DNA of 5,453 nt from Halobacteriaceae archaeon Tc-Br11_E2g27 (GTDB lineage: Archaea; Halobacteriota; Halobacteria; Halobacteriales; Haloarculaceae), in NCBI GenBank assembly GCA_001564135.1, contig LKNH01000189.1, positions 1 to 5,453 on the forward strand, read 5' to 3'. The position numbers and the translations under genes were made by a program. The notes beneath the pieces are model-generated. The model worked only from the letters and a program-made list of their open reading frames with translations, searched no databases and was not told the origin of the DNA. Of the stretch, positions 1 through 5,402 are shown in pieces. Each line of letters starts with the position of its first letter. Positions within the stretch are counted from its first letter, which is position 1.

Positions 1-1004
1 AGCCACGACCAGTCGCCCGTCACGTCGCGGCCAGCCGCCTGTTCGTTGCGCTCAAACTGGGCAAACTGGTCGGTGACGGTGTGATGGTCGACGATTCTGA
101 CCCCGGCTTCCTCATAGGAGTGTAACACCGCCTGATTGAGGACGACAAGCGCCTGGTCTTTCCAGAGCGAGCGGTCATTCGTTGTGTCGAGCCCCAGTCG
201 CTCGGCAATCTCGGGAAGCATATCGTAGCGGTCGGTATCAGCGAAGTTTCGCGCACCGATTTCGGTCCCGAGATACCAGCCGTTGAACGGTGCGGCCGTA
301 TACTGGATACCGCCAATTTCCAGCCGCATGTTGGAGACGATAGGGACGTCATACCACTGGAGGTCAAGGTCGGCAAACCACTCATACTCCGGATGGCTGA
401 GGTGGACTGATTCGACAAGCGACTCCGGAACCTCGAACAGTTCGGGTTCGTTGTCCCGAACCTGGATAACGTGCGGGAGAATATCGAACGCTGTTCCCTC
501 ACCCTCCCAGCCACGTGACTGGCAGTATTCAGTGAGTTCGACTTCCGATGGGTCGCCAACGATTCCGTCGTCTCGCTCGTATCCGGCATATCGCAGCAGT
601 TGGTAGTTCCAGAAGCGAACCTGTGTCTGCCCCTGTTTGCTCGGCTTGAAAATGGTGATTGTCGGGCGAATATCCCCATCGTTTCGTGCATGCTCGATGT
701 GGCGACAGCAGGCCTCATGGATTTCCTCGGCGGTATCCGCGTTGCGTTCATCAATGACTTCAAGCGACTGCCAGAACAGCCGACCGATACACCGATTGCT
801 GTTGCGCCATGCCATTCTGGCCCCGTGTTCAAGCTCCTCGTTCGTGTGGGTGTACTGTCCAGTATGGGCAATCTCGCGGTCGATATCAGCGATGCGTGAT
901 TCGATGGCCCACTCCCGGTCAAGTTCGGTATAACACCGCTCGATAAACGACCGCGCTTTCTTGCGGAGTCGTTCCGGGTCATACTCGGGAATCGGCTGGT
1001 GCAT
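1..1004 (-). CDS. nos: Nitric oxide synthase, oxygenase domain (3' end beyond window)
   Basis: Haem-thiolate enzyme that oxidises L-arginine through N-hydroxyarginine to citrulline and NO. I translated 334 codons from the ATG at 1004-1002; the frame stays open to the window edge. By comparison with bacterial enzymes of about 360 residues, roughly 30 C-terminal residues are missing. Visible signatures are AWRNSNRCIGRLFW (residues 65-78) with haem-ligand Cys72 and the conserved Trp66 six residues before it, IRPTITIF, FNGWYLGTEIGARN with arginine-binding Glu248, LWKDQALV, VDHHT, and GDWSW with Trp332 and Trp334 at the pterin/dimer site. The N-terminus starts like bacterial NOS and lacks the mammalian hook and zinc Cys pair. 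An in-frame TGA at 1064-1062 limits upstream extension, and the ATG at 1004 matches the family N-terminus. No flavin reductase domain precedes it. It is divergent from rpl44e. The family assignment is very secure; in-cell activity and electron donor are unknown. Confidence 0.96.
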   Translation of the reverse strand, partial: MHQPIPEYDPERLRKKARSFIERCYTELDREWAIESRIADIDREIAHTGQYTHTNEELEHGARMAWRNSNRCIGRLFWQSLEVIDERNADTAEEIHEACCRHIEHARNDGDIRPTITIFKPSKQGQTQVRFWNYQLLRYAGYERDDGIVGDPSEVELTEYCQSRGWEGEGTAFDILPHVIQVRDNEPELFEVPESLVESVHLSHPEYEWFADLDLQWYDVPIVSNMRLEIGGIQYTAAPFNGWYLGTEIGARNFADTDRYDMLPEIAERLGLDTTNDRSLWKDQALVVLNQAVLHSYEEAGVRIVDHHTVTDQFAQFERNEQAAGRDVTGDWSW

Positions 1005-1026
1005 TGCCTTCGTATTGGTCGGAGCA

Positions 1027-1037
1027 AGCCTAAGGCT
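1027..1037. promoter_or_regulatory. Palindrome upstream of the NOS gene, possible operator
   Basis: AGCCTAAGGCT is a perfect inverted repeat of five bases around one central base. It lies 23-33 bases upstream of the NOS start codon, about where the basal promoter of a leaderless or short-leader haloarchaeal gene would sit. No convincing TATA box for NOS was found; weak A/T-rich candidates lie at about 1052-1061 and 1070-1077 on the minus strand. A regulator-binding role is inference only, because an 11-base palindrome can occur by chance. Confidence 0.25.
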
Positions 1038-1098
1038 GACGAACAAATGTGAGATAAGAAATCACACACCATAATCCATCCGTGGCGAACCGTACGGG

Positions 1099-1105
1099 TT
1101 TTAAA
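1099..1105 (+). promoter_or_regulatory. TATA-like box for the rpl44e operon
   Basis: TTTTAAA stands out in a G/C-rich stretch 35-41 bases before the rpl44e ATG. With usual archaeal spacing, transcription would begin near 1126-1132, giving a leader of about ten bases. A weak AAGG at 1127-1130 could act as a ribosome binding site. The palindrome CCGTACGG at 1090-1097 sits immediately upstream, where the BRE would be. Confidence 0.55.
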
Positions 1106-1139
1106 GCCGGATAGCAAAGGGGCCGTAAGGTCGATATCT

Positions 1140-1421
1140 ATGGAAATGCCACGACGGATGAATACGTACTGTCCGCACTGCAGAGAACACTACGAACACG
1201 AAGTTGAGAAGGTCCGGAGCGGTCGCTCGTCCGGGATGAAAAAGGTCAACGACCGCCAGCGAGAACGCCAATCCGGCATCGGAAACGACGGGAAGTTCTC
1301 CAAAGTGCCTGGTGGAGACAAGCCGACAAAAAAGACACAGCTCACCTACCGTTGCAGCGAGTGCGGGAACGCACACCAGCGCGAAGGATGGCGAGCAGGC
1401 CGACTGACATTCCAGGAGTAA
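1140..1421 (+). CDS. rpl44e: Large ribosomal subunit protein eL42 (L44e)
   Basis: Protein of the archaeal/eukaryotic large ribosomal subunit, near the tRNA E site; 93 residues, the usual haloarchaeal length. Two CxxC knuckles form the zinc site: Cys11-Pro-His-Cys14 near the N-terminus and Cys72-Ser-Glu-Cys75 near the C-terminus. Between them lies the conserved basic segment with KFSKVPGGDKPTKKT, and the protein ends in REGWRAGRLTFQE, both diagnostic. The start at 1140 gives MEMPRRMNTYCPHC, matching family N-termini, whereas a start at 1146 would cut two residues. It is the first gene of the five-gene operon, preceded by a TATA-like box. The protein is basic for a haloarchaeon, as expected for rRNA binding. 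Confidence 0.97.
   Translation: MEMPRRMNTYCPHCREHYEHEVEKVRSGRSSGMKKVNDRQRERQSGIGNDGKFSKVPGGDKPTKKTQLTYRCSECGNAHQREGWRAGRLTFQE
1415..1418 (+). promoter_or_regulatory. Shine-Dalgarno site fixing the rps27e start
   Basis: GGAG, part of the last codons of rpl44e, lies five bases before the ATG at 1424. It supports that internal ATG over the longer open frame that begins at 1352 inside rpl44e. Confidence 0.5.
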
Positions 1422-1423
1422 TC

Positions 1424-1597
1424 ATGGCAGGAAATTTCTATCTCGTTGGCTGTCCCGATTGTGAAAACGAACAGGTCGTCTTCAGCAAGGCCGCCACCGA
1501 AGTGTCATGTGCGGTCTGTGGCCACACACTCGCCCACCCGACAGGTGGGAAAGCAACGCTTGAAGGCGACGTTCTCGAAACCGTCGAAGCACGATGA
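1424..1597 (+). CDS. rps27e: Small ribosomal subunit protein eS27 (S27e)
   Basis: Zinc-ribbon protein of the small ribosomal subunit, 57 residues, the normal haloarchaeal size. The four zinc ligands are Cys10 and Cys13 (GCPDCENEQ) and Cys29 and Cys32 (CAVCG), followed by the family motif LAxPTGGKA and the typical ending ETVEAR. The open frame extends upstream to 1352, but the family N-terminus (MAGNFY) and the GGAG site place the start at 1424. It begins two bases after the rpl44e stop. Its own stop overlaps the next start as ATGA (1594-1597), indicating translational coupling with aIF2 alpha. Confidence 0.97.
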   Translation: MAGNFYLVGCPDCENEQVVFSKAATEVSCAVCGHTLAHPTGGKATLEGDVLETVEAR

Positions 1598-2394
1598 AAT
1601 TCAGTGGCTGGCCCACACAAGGCGAACTGGTTGTCGGTCGCGTCGAGGAGATTGAGGACTTCGGTGTCTTCATCGACCTCCTTGAGTACCAGGACAAGCA
1701 AGGGCTCTGTCACATCAGCGAGGTCGCCTCCGGGTGGATTAAGAACGTCCGCGACCACGTCAGCCCGGACCAGCGCGTCGTTGCGAAGGTACTCGACGTC
1801 GACGAGAACGCCCAACAGATTGACCTCTCGCTGAAAGATGTCAATGACCACCAGCGAAAGGACAAGATTCAGGAGTGGAAAAACGAACAGAAGGCGGATA
1901 ACTGGATGGAAATTGCCTTCGGCGAGGATATCAGCGACGAGGAATACGCCGAAACGGCAAACGCGTTGCTGGCGGAATATCCGTCACTGTACGATAGCTT
2001 TGAGGCAGCAGCCATCCACGGCACGGAAGCACTCGAAGAGACTGACCTGAGTGATGATGCTGTCGAGGCAATCGTCGAAACAGCACGGGAGAACGTCTCC
2101 GTTCCGTACGTGGCAGTAACGGGCTACGTTGACCTCGAATGTGCAGCGAGCGACGGTGTCGACGTTATCCGCGAAGCCTTGCAGGCAGCTGAAGGTAACG
2201 GCGAGATTCCCGAAGAGGTTGACCTCGACGTAACCTACGTCGGCGCGCCCGAGTACCGTATCAAGGTACAAGCCCCAGATTACAAGACGGCAGAGGGTCA
2301 ACTCGAAGCCAGCGCAGACCGCGCGGCAACGGTCGTCCGCGAACACGGCGGTGATGCGGAGTTCCACCGCGAACGCCGCGTTGACGACGAATAG
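1594..2394 (+). CDS. eif2a: Translation initiation factor 2 subunit alpha (aIF2 alpha)
   Basis: Alpha subunit of the heterotrimeric factor that brings initiator methionyl-tRNA to the small ribosomal subunit. At 266 residues it has the family length. An N-terminal S1/OB domain (about residues 8-82) shows GRVEEIEDFGVFIDL, GLCHISEV and QIDLSLKDV. A helical middle domain (about 85-165) and a C-terminal alpha/beta domain (about 170-262) that contacts the gamma subunit follow. Aligning HISEVASGW with the eukaryotic loop around phospho-Ser51 places Ala45 at that position with Ser46 next to it, so eukaryote-type Ser51 control is not directly conserved. The start overlaps the rps27e stop by four bases. 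Acidic composition is strong, especially in the helical domain. Confidence 0.97.
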   Translation: MKFSGWPTQGELVVGRVEEIEDFGVFIDLLEYQDKQGLCHISEVASGWIKNVRDHVSPDQRVVAKVLDVDENAQQIDLSLKDVNDHQRKDKIQEWKNEQKADNWMEIAFGEDISDEEYAETANALLAEYPSLYDSFEAAAIHGTEALEETDLSDDAVEAIVETARENVSVPYVAVTGYVDLECAASDGVDVIREALQAAEGNGEIPEEVDLDVTYVGAPEYRIKVQAPDYKTAEGQLEASADRAATVVREHGGDAEFHRERRVDDE

Positions 2395-2422
2395 CGATCT
2401 GCGGCGATACTGTTTTCACCCC

Positions 2423-2605
2423 ATGAAATCCACAATCCAGGTCTGTTTGAACTGGGAGAGCGAGCACGAACGACCAGTGTATACGCTCTCCGATAGCTGT
2501 CCAGATTGTGGTGGCCCCGCTGGCAACAGCGCCCCAGCTCCATTTTCCCCTGCCGACTCGTATGGCGAGTATCGACGCGCACTTAAGCGGCGCAACACCG
2601 AATAA
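2423..2605 (+). CDS. nop10: H/ACA ribonucleoprotein protein Nop10
   Basis: Small component of the H/ACA pseudouridylation particle, which binds the catalytic subunit Cbf5 and helps place guide RNA for rRNA modification. It has 60 residues from the ATG at 2423; the frame is open further upstream, back into aIF2 alpha, but MKSTIQVC is the family start. The diagnostic core is the zinc-ribbon half CPDCGG (Cys26, Cys29) followed by NSAPAPFSP and DSYGEYRRALKRR. In many archaea the N-terminal half has a CxxC pair; here only Cys8 remains and the second position is Trp11. It lies 28 bases after aIF2 alpha and five bases before the PAC2 gene. No strong Shine-Dalgarno site precedes it. Confidence 0.93.
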   Translation: MKSTIQVCLNWESEHERPVYTLSDSCPDCGGPAGNSAPAPFSPADSYGEYRRALKRRNTE

Positions 2606-2610
2606 GGGGT

Positions 2611-3366
2611 ATGGACGATTTCGATATCGAGTACGTTGCGGAGCCAACGCTCGAAGAGCCAGTGCTAATCGAGGGATTACCGGGTGTCGGCCACGTCGGA
2701 AAACTGGTCGTCGAACAACTGGTCGAAGAACTCGACAGCCAGTTGGTCTGTGAACTTTTCTCGACGCATCTCCCGCCACAGGTCACCGTCGAGGATGGGA
2801 TAACCTCGCTCGCCAGCATCGAACTGCACGCCATCGAAACCGAGGCTGGTGACCTGCTCGTCGTAACTGGCGACCACCAGGCACAGGATTCAGTCGGACA
2901 TTACGGGCTGACGAACGCAATTCTCGATATTGCTGAGGAGTTCGGCGTCACCCAGATGTACGCACTGGGCGGCGTCCCGACCGGGGAACTCATCGAAGAG
3001 TACGACGTCATCGGCGCAACAACGACGGAAGAACAGCACGAACCACTGGAGGAAGCAGGCGTCGAGTTCCGCGGTGACGAACCGGCTGGTGGCATCGTCG
3101 GCGTCAGCGGCCTGTTACTCGGCCTTGGCAAGCGTCGGGACCTTTCCGCCGCCTGTCTCATGGGTGAGACGAGCGGGTATCTGGTCGATCCGAAAAGCGC
3201 GAAGGCCGTCCTCGAAATCCTGCAAGAGCTCATCGGCTTCGAGGTTGACTTCGGGTCGCTCGAAGACCGTGCAGACGAAATGGAGGATGTCGTCAGAAAG
3301 ATTCAGGAGATGGAACAGAGCGCAGCACCAGCCCCAACTGACGAAGACCTGCGGTATATCGGGTAA
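2611..3366 (+). CDS. PAC2-family proteasome assembly chaperone
   Basis: Member of the PAC2 family, whose archaeal PbaA/PbaB and eukaryotic PAC1/PAC2 relatives assist assembly of the 20S proteasome alpha ring in the cytoplasm. At 251 residues it has the usual single-domain length. Visible features are the glycine-rich N-terminal segment EGLPGVGHVGK (about 21-31), the conserved ALGGVPTGE (118-126), the VSGLLLGLG segment, a predicted helical acidic stretch (about 216-239) and a flexible Ala/Pro tail ending in DLRYIG. The tyrosine near the C-terminus recalls the HbYX proteasome-docking motif but is third from the end, not second. The start follows nop10 by five bases, and it is the last gene of the operon. 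The family assignment is firm; the exact partner is inferred. Confidence 0.9.
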   Translation: MDDFDIEYVAEPTLEEPVLIEGLPGVGHVGKLVVEQLVEELDSQLVCELFSTHLPPQVTVEDGITSLASIELHAIETEAGDLLVVTGDHQAQDSVGHYGLTNAILDIAEEFGVTQMYALGGVPTGELIEEYDVIGATTTEEQHEPLEEAGVEFRGDEPAGGIVGVSGLLLGLGKRRDLSAACLMGETSGYLVDPKSAKAVLEILQELIGFEVDFGSLEDRADEMEDVVRKIQEMEQSAAPAPTDEDLRYIG

Positions 3367-3374
3367 AACGAGAC

Positions 3375-3400
3375 CGCTAGTGCACCTGCTATAGCTAGCG
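3375..3400 (+). terminator. Possible terminator of the rpl44e-PAC2 operon
   Basis: CGCTAG (3375-3380) and CTAGCG (3395-3400) form a perfect six-base stem with a 14-base loop, starting nine bases after the PAC2 stop. A/T-rich sequence (GGATTATT) follows, but there is no long T run. Placement suits termination; strength is uncertain. Confidence 0.35.
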
Positions 3401-3416
3401 AGTGGATTATTGCGCG

Positions 3417-3451
3417 AATAAAAAGCAAGCGCCTGAAATCGAGTTCAGGCG
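3417..3451 (-). terminator. Hairpin and T-run terminator of the small acidic gene
   Basis: CGCCTGAA (3430-3437) and TTCAGGCG (3444-3451) make a perfect eight-base stem with a six-base loop, extendable by a G-T pair. Read on the minus strand, the hairpin starts 11 bases after the stop of the gene at 3462-3764 and is followed by five Ts (3424-3420) and ATT. The hairpin alone is symmetric and could also affect the convergent operon. Confidence 0.55.
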
Positions 3452-3461
3452 TGTTCCGTAA

Positions 3462-3764
3462 CTATGCGTGTTCCAGTCGGTACGGCCAGTAATCGGCTTC
3501 GCGGAGCGCTTCGCCGACGACCGTGTGGAATTCGGGAAACGTTTCGAACTCCTCGTCATCGTCAATATAGTCGAAGATGTCGTCAACGCTGACGACGCGC
3601 TCGTGGTCAATACGCACCGGATGATTGCCATAGTCCTCGACGAACTCCCCTGCAGTAAACGGGAAATCCTCGTCTTCGTCGACTTTCTTGGCAAGCACCG
3701 CGTGGCCGTATTTGCGGCCGCCCTCGCTGCCCTCCTCGCCATCAGGGTCGTGTGGCCAGTCCAT
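3462..3764 (-). CDS. Small acidic haloarchaeal protein, function unknown (probably DUF5785)
   Basis: 100 residues from the ATG at 3764-3762. The N-terminus MDWPHDPDGEEGSEGGRKYG and the run AVLAKKVDEDEDFP look like a family restricted to haloarchaea, which I recall as DUF5785; the number is uncertain and no function is known to me. It is very acidic, has no Cys, signal peptide or membrane segment, and so is likely cytoplasmic. The middle part (about 38-67, with FVEDYGNHPVRIDHERVVS) and the helical C-terminal part (about 76-92) are compact, with many aromatic residues. An ATG nine codons upstream (3791) gives MRGSPYTHS, which lacks the acidic character, so the inner start is preferred. It has its own hairpin terminator and is divergent from the PAP2 gene. 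Confidence 0.82.
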   Translation of the reverse strand: MDWPHDPDGEEGSEGGRKYGHAVLAKKVDEDEDFPFTAGEFVEDYGNHPVRIDHERVVSVDDIFDYIDDDEEFETFPEFHTVVGEALREADYWPYRLEHA

Positions 3765-3790
3765 ACTGTGAGTGTATGGGGAACCACGCA

Positions 3791-3806
3791 AAAGGATTTC
3801 TCCTTT
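3791..3806. promoter_or_regulatory. AGGA...TCCT inverted repeat before the small acidic gene
   Basis: AAAGGA-TTTC-TCCTTT is a perfect six-base inverted repeat. With one bulged A (3790) it extends by CGC/GCG to 3787-3809. It lies 27-42 bases upstream of the ATG at 3764, over the likely core promoter. No canonical TATA box is evident for this gene. It may be an operator or an RNA hairpin in a leader; neither is shown. Confidence 0.3.
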
Positions 3807-3866
3807 GCGCTCGCCAACGAGACCCCTGTGTGATTAGTTCTACACCCCAGTTTCCGTCAGAGAAAC

Positions 3867-3880
3867 AGGATATCAATCCT
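3867..3880. promoter_or_regulatory. AGGAT...ATCCT inverted repeat before the PAP2 gene
   Basis: AGGAT-ATCA-ATCCT abuts the TATA-like box of the PAP2 gene. It shares the AGGA...TCCT arms with the repeat at 3791-3806, about 75 bases away, so the two divergent promoters may share a regulator. This is inference from two short repeats. Confidence 0.3.
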
Positions 3881-3886
3881 TTTACA
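3880..3886 (+). promoter_or_regulatory. TATA-like box for the PAP2 gene
   Basis: TTTTACA is 25-31 bases before the ATG at 3911, the spacing expected for a leaderless or nearly leaderless haloarchaeal transcript. It argues against the upstream TTG at 3893, which would lie only 6 bases beyond the box. Confidence 0.45.
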
Positions 3887-3910
3887 GGCTGATTGAAAAG
3901 AGAGGGTACG

Positions 3911-4648
3911 ATGTGGTTTGACCCAGCAGCCGTTGAGTCAATTGTCGACGCGTTGCCGCTGTGGGTGGCGTTTCTCGCGCTGGTGCTGTCGTATCTCGGA
4001 AGCATTTACGTCATCGTGCCGGTCACCGTTGCGGTCTATCTCAGAGGTAAAACGAAGTGGGCCGCCACCTGGCCAGCTATCATCATCGCAGCCTATGCAC
4101 TCTTTGTCTTTCTCAAACCGCTCTCGGGAATCGAGCGTCCGGGCGTCGAGTCCCCACTTGCGGATGTGAACCTCCCGATTGTCATCGACCAGTTGCATCA
4201 TCTCGCAATCGATTTCGATACCGAGAGTTTTCCGAGCGGTCACGCGATTGCCGCGACGGTTTTTTACGGGTTGCTTGTCGTCGATACCGATATCGGGAGC
4301 TGGTGGCTTCGAGCAAGCGGCGCTGCAATGATGTTGGTCGGAGTTTTCTTCTCACGGGTCGCACTTGGTGTCCATTACGTGGGTGATGTCGCTGGTGGCG
4401 CAGTGTTTGGCCTGGTCTTTTTCGGACTGATGCTCTGGCTCCGAGAAGAAGTAGCCAATCCAGCAGAGATGTTACTCGTCGTTCCAGTTGCACTCGCTGG
4501 TGGCGCGCTGCTAGCGGGTCGACCGCTCGATGCTGTTGGCCTGCTGGTTGCGACTGGTGGATTCTATCTCATCCATACGCGATTTGGCGACACTCTTCGC
4601 TCCCGATTCGGGGCAGTGTCACCCGGACCCAACGTCAGCGAACAGTAA
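3911..4648 (+). CDS. Membrane phosphatase of the PAP2 superfamily
   Basis: Integral membrane acid phosphatase of the type 2 phosphatidic acid phosphatase superfamily, which removes phosphate from lipid phosphates or polyprenyl pyrophosphates. The 245-residue protein carries all three catalytic motifs: KPLSGIERP (Lys69, Arg76, Pro77; KX6RP), FPSGH (Ser109, His111) and SRVALGVHYVGD (Ser148, Arg149, His155, Asp159; SRX5HX3D). About six hydrophobic segments are visible, beginning near residues 16-44 and 50-68 and ending in a cluster between 133 and 235. The start at 3911 is chosen over an in-frame TTG at 3893 because of the TATA-like box and the nearby GAGGG. Substrate is unknown; recycling of the dolichyl or undecaprenyl-type glycosylation carrier or phospholipid turnover are plausible. 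The ABC gene follows 25 bases downstream. Confidence 0.92.
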   Translation: MWFDPAAVESIVDALPLWVAFLALVLSYLGSIYVIVPVTVAVYLRGKTKWAATWPAIIIAAYALFVFLKPLSGIERPGVESPLADVNLPIVIDQLHHLAIDFDTESFPSGHAIAATVFYGLLVVDTDIGSWWLRASGAAMMLVGVFFSRVALGVHYVGDVAGGAVFGLVFFGLMLWLREEVANPAEMLLVVPVALAGGALLAGRPLDAVGLLVATGGFYLIHTRFGDTLRSRFGAVSPGPNVSEQ

Positions 4649-4652
4649 TAAA
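4646..4652 (+). promoter_or_regulatory. Possible internal TATA-like box for the ABC genes
   Basis: TAATAAA, overlapping the PAP2 stop codon, begins 28 bases before the ABC ATPase ATG at 4674, the spacing of a leaderless promoter. It could allow transcription of the transporter apart from the PAP2 gene. A/T-rich sequence around stop codons often looks like this, so support is weak. Confidence 0.25.
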
Positions 4653-4673
4653 CAGACAGAATGGTAACTATCA

Positions 4674-5402
4674 ATGAGTTCACAGCAGACAGTACAGGAC
4701 GGTGCATCGGTCGTCGCCGCGGAAGATGTGCGGCGAACGTATTATATGGGCGAGCCAGTCCACGCGCTGGATGGCGTCTCACTGACGCTCCCGAAAGGGT
4801 CCTATACGGCGGTGATGGGGCCCAGCGGCTCGGGGAAGAGCACGCTGATGAATCTACTTGGCTGTCTCGATACGCCTGATTCGGGAACTGTTGAGATAGC
4901 TGGCCAATCAGTGAGCGAACTCTCAGGTTCGGCCCGTGCTCGCCTGCGAGGAACGGAAATTGGCTTTATTTTTCAGACGTTCAACCTGATGCCACGGTTG
5001 ACCGCCGCAGAGAATGTCACGCTGCCGATGGTGTTCAACGACGATATCGAGATGGGACGCCGCGAACGAGCCGAGCAGTTACTCACACGGGTTGGCCTCG
5101 GTGACCGAATCGACCACACGCCAAACGAGCTCTCAGGCGGGCAGCGCCAGCGTGTTGCAATTGCGCGCGCACTGGTTAACGAGCCGACGCTGGTACTGGC
5201 CGATGAGCCCACCGGTAACCTTGACACCGACACCGGTGACGAGATTCTCGAACTCTTCGACGAACTCAACGACCGCGGCCGAACGATTCTGATGGTCACA
5301 CATGAACGGCGAGTTGCCGAACGAGCGGACCGTATCGTCCACCTCCTTGACGGAGCGCTTGAAGAGATTGAGCAGTTACCACCGGGCGGTGAGAGCGAAT
5401 GA
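4674..5402 (+). CDS. ABC transporter ATP-binding protein, MacB/LolD type
   Basis: Cytoplasmic ATPase that drives a FtsX-like permease. The 242-residue protein has every nucleotide-binding motif in order: Walker A GPSGSGKST (49-57), Q-loop Gln101 in FIFQTFNL, signature LSGGQ (153-157), Walker B LVLADE (173-178), D-loop NLDT (182-185) and switch His210. The motifs FQTFNLMPRLTAAENV and ADEPTGNLD are typical of the MacB/LolD/FtsE branch, which moves lipoproteins, peptides or antimicrobials or works mechanically, rather than of importers. The stop overlaps the next start as ATGA (5399-5402), so it is translated with its permease. A competing ATG at 4661 is in another frame and ends early. The transported substrate cannot be told from this gene. 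Confidence 0.95.
   Translation: MSSQQTVQDGASVVAAEDVRRTYYMGEPVHALDGVSLTLPKGSYTAVMGPSGSGKSTLMNLLGCLDTPDSGTVEIAGQSVSELSGSARARLRGTEIGFIFQTFNLMPRLTAAENVTLPMVFNDDIEMGRRERAEQLLTRVGLGDRIDHTPNELSGGQRQRVAIARALVNEPTLVLADEPTGNLDTDTGDEILELFDELNDRGRTILMVTHERRVAERADRIVHLLDGALEEIEQLPPGGESE

Noticed and set aside
600..933. Plus-strand open frames opposite NOS
   Set aside because: They are short, low-complexity frames antisense to a confidently assigned gene, with no recognisable domain.
20..1117. Long 365-codon open frame on the minus strand overlapping the NOS gene
   Set aside because: Its translation is rich in Ser, Arg and Thr with no family motif, unlike the acidic haloarchaeal style. The other minus frame gives unmistakable NOS, so this is a shadow.
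1438..1851. Minus-strand open frame of 137 codons opposite rps27e and aIF2 alpha
   Set aside because: It is the complement of two well-identified genes and shows no domain; G/C-rich coding DNA often leaves such open frames.
2261..2779. Minus-strand 172-codon frame opposite aIF2 alpha, nop10 and PAC2
   Set aside because: It spans three real genes in antisense, is Arg-rich with no motif, and has no promoter.
3407..3421. TTATT-GCGCG-AATAA symmetry between the two terminator hairpins
   Set aside because: Only five-base A/T arms around a mismatched G/C centre; it adds little beyond the hairpins on either side.
4661..4879. ATG at 4661 as the start of a gene before the ABC ATPase
   Set aside because: It is in a different frame from the ATPase, ends after 72 codons inside it, and its product has no motif.
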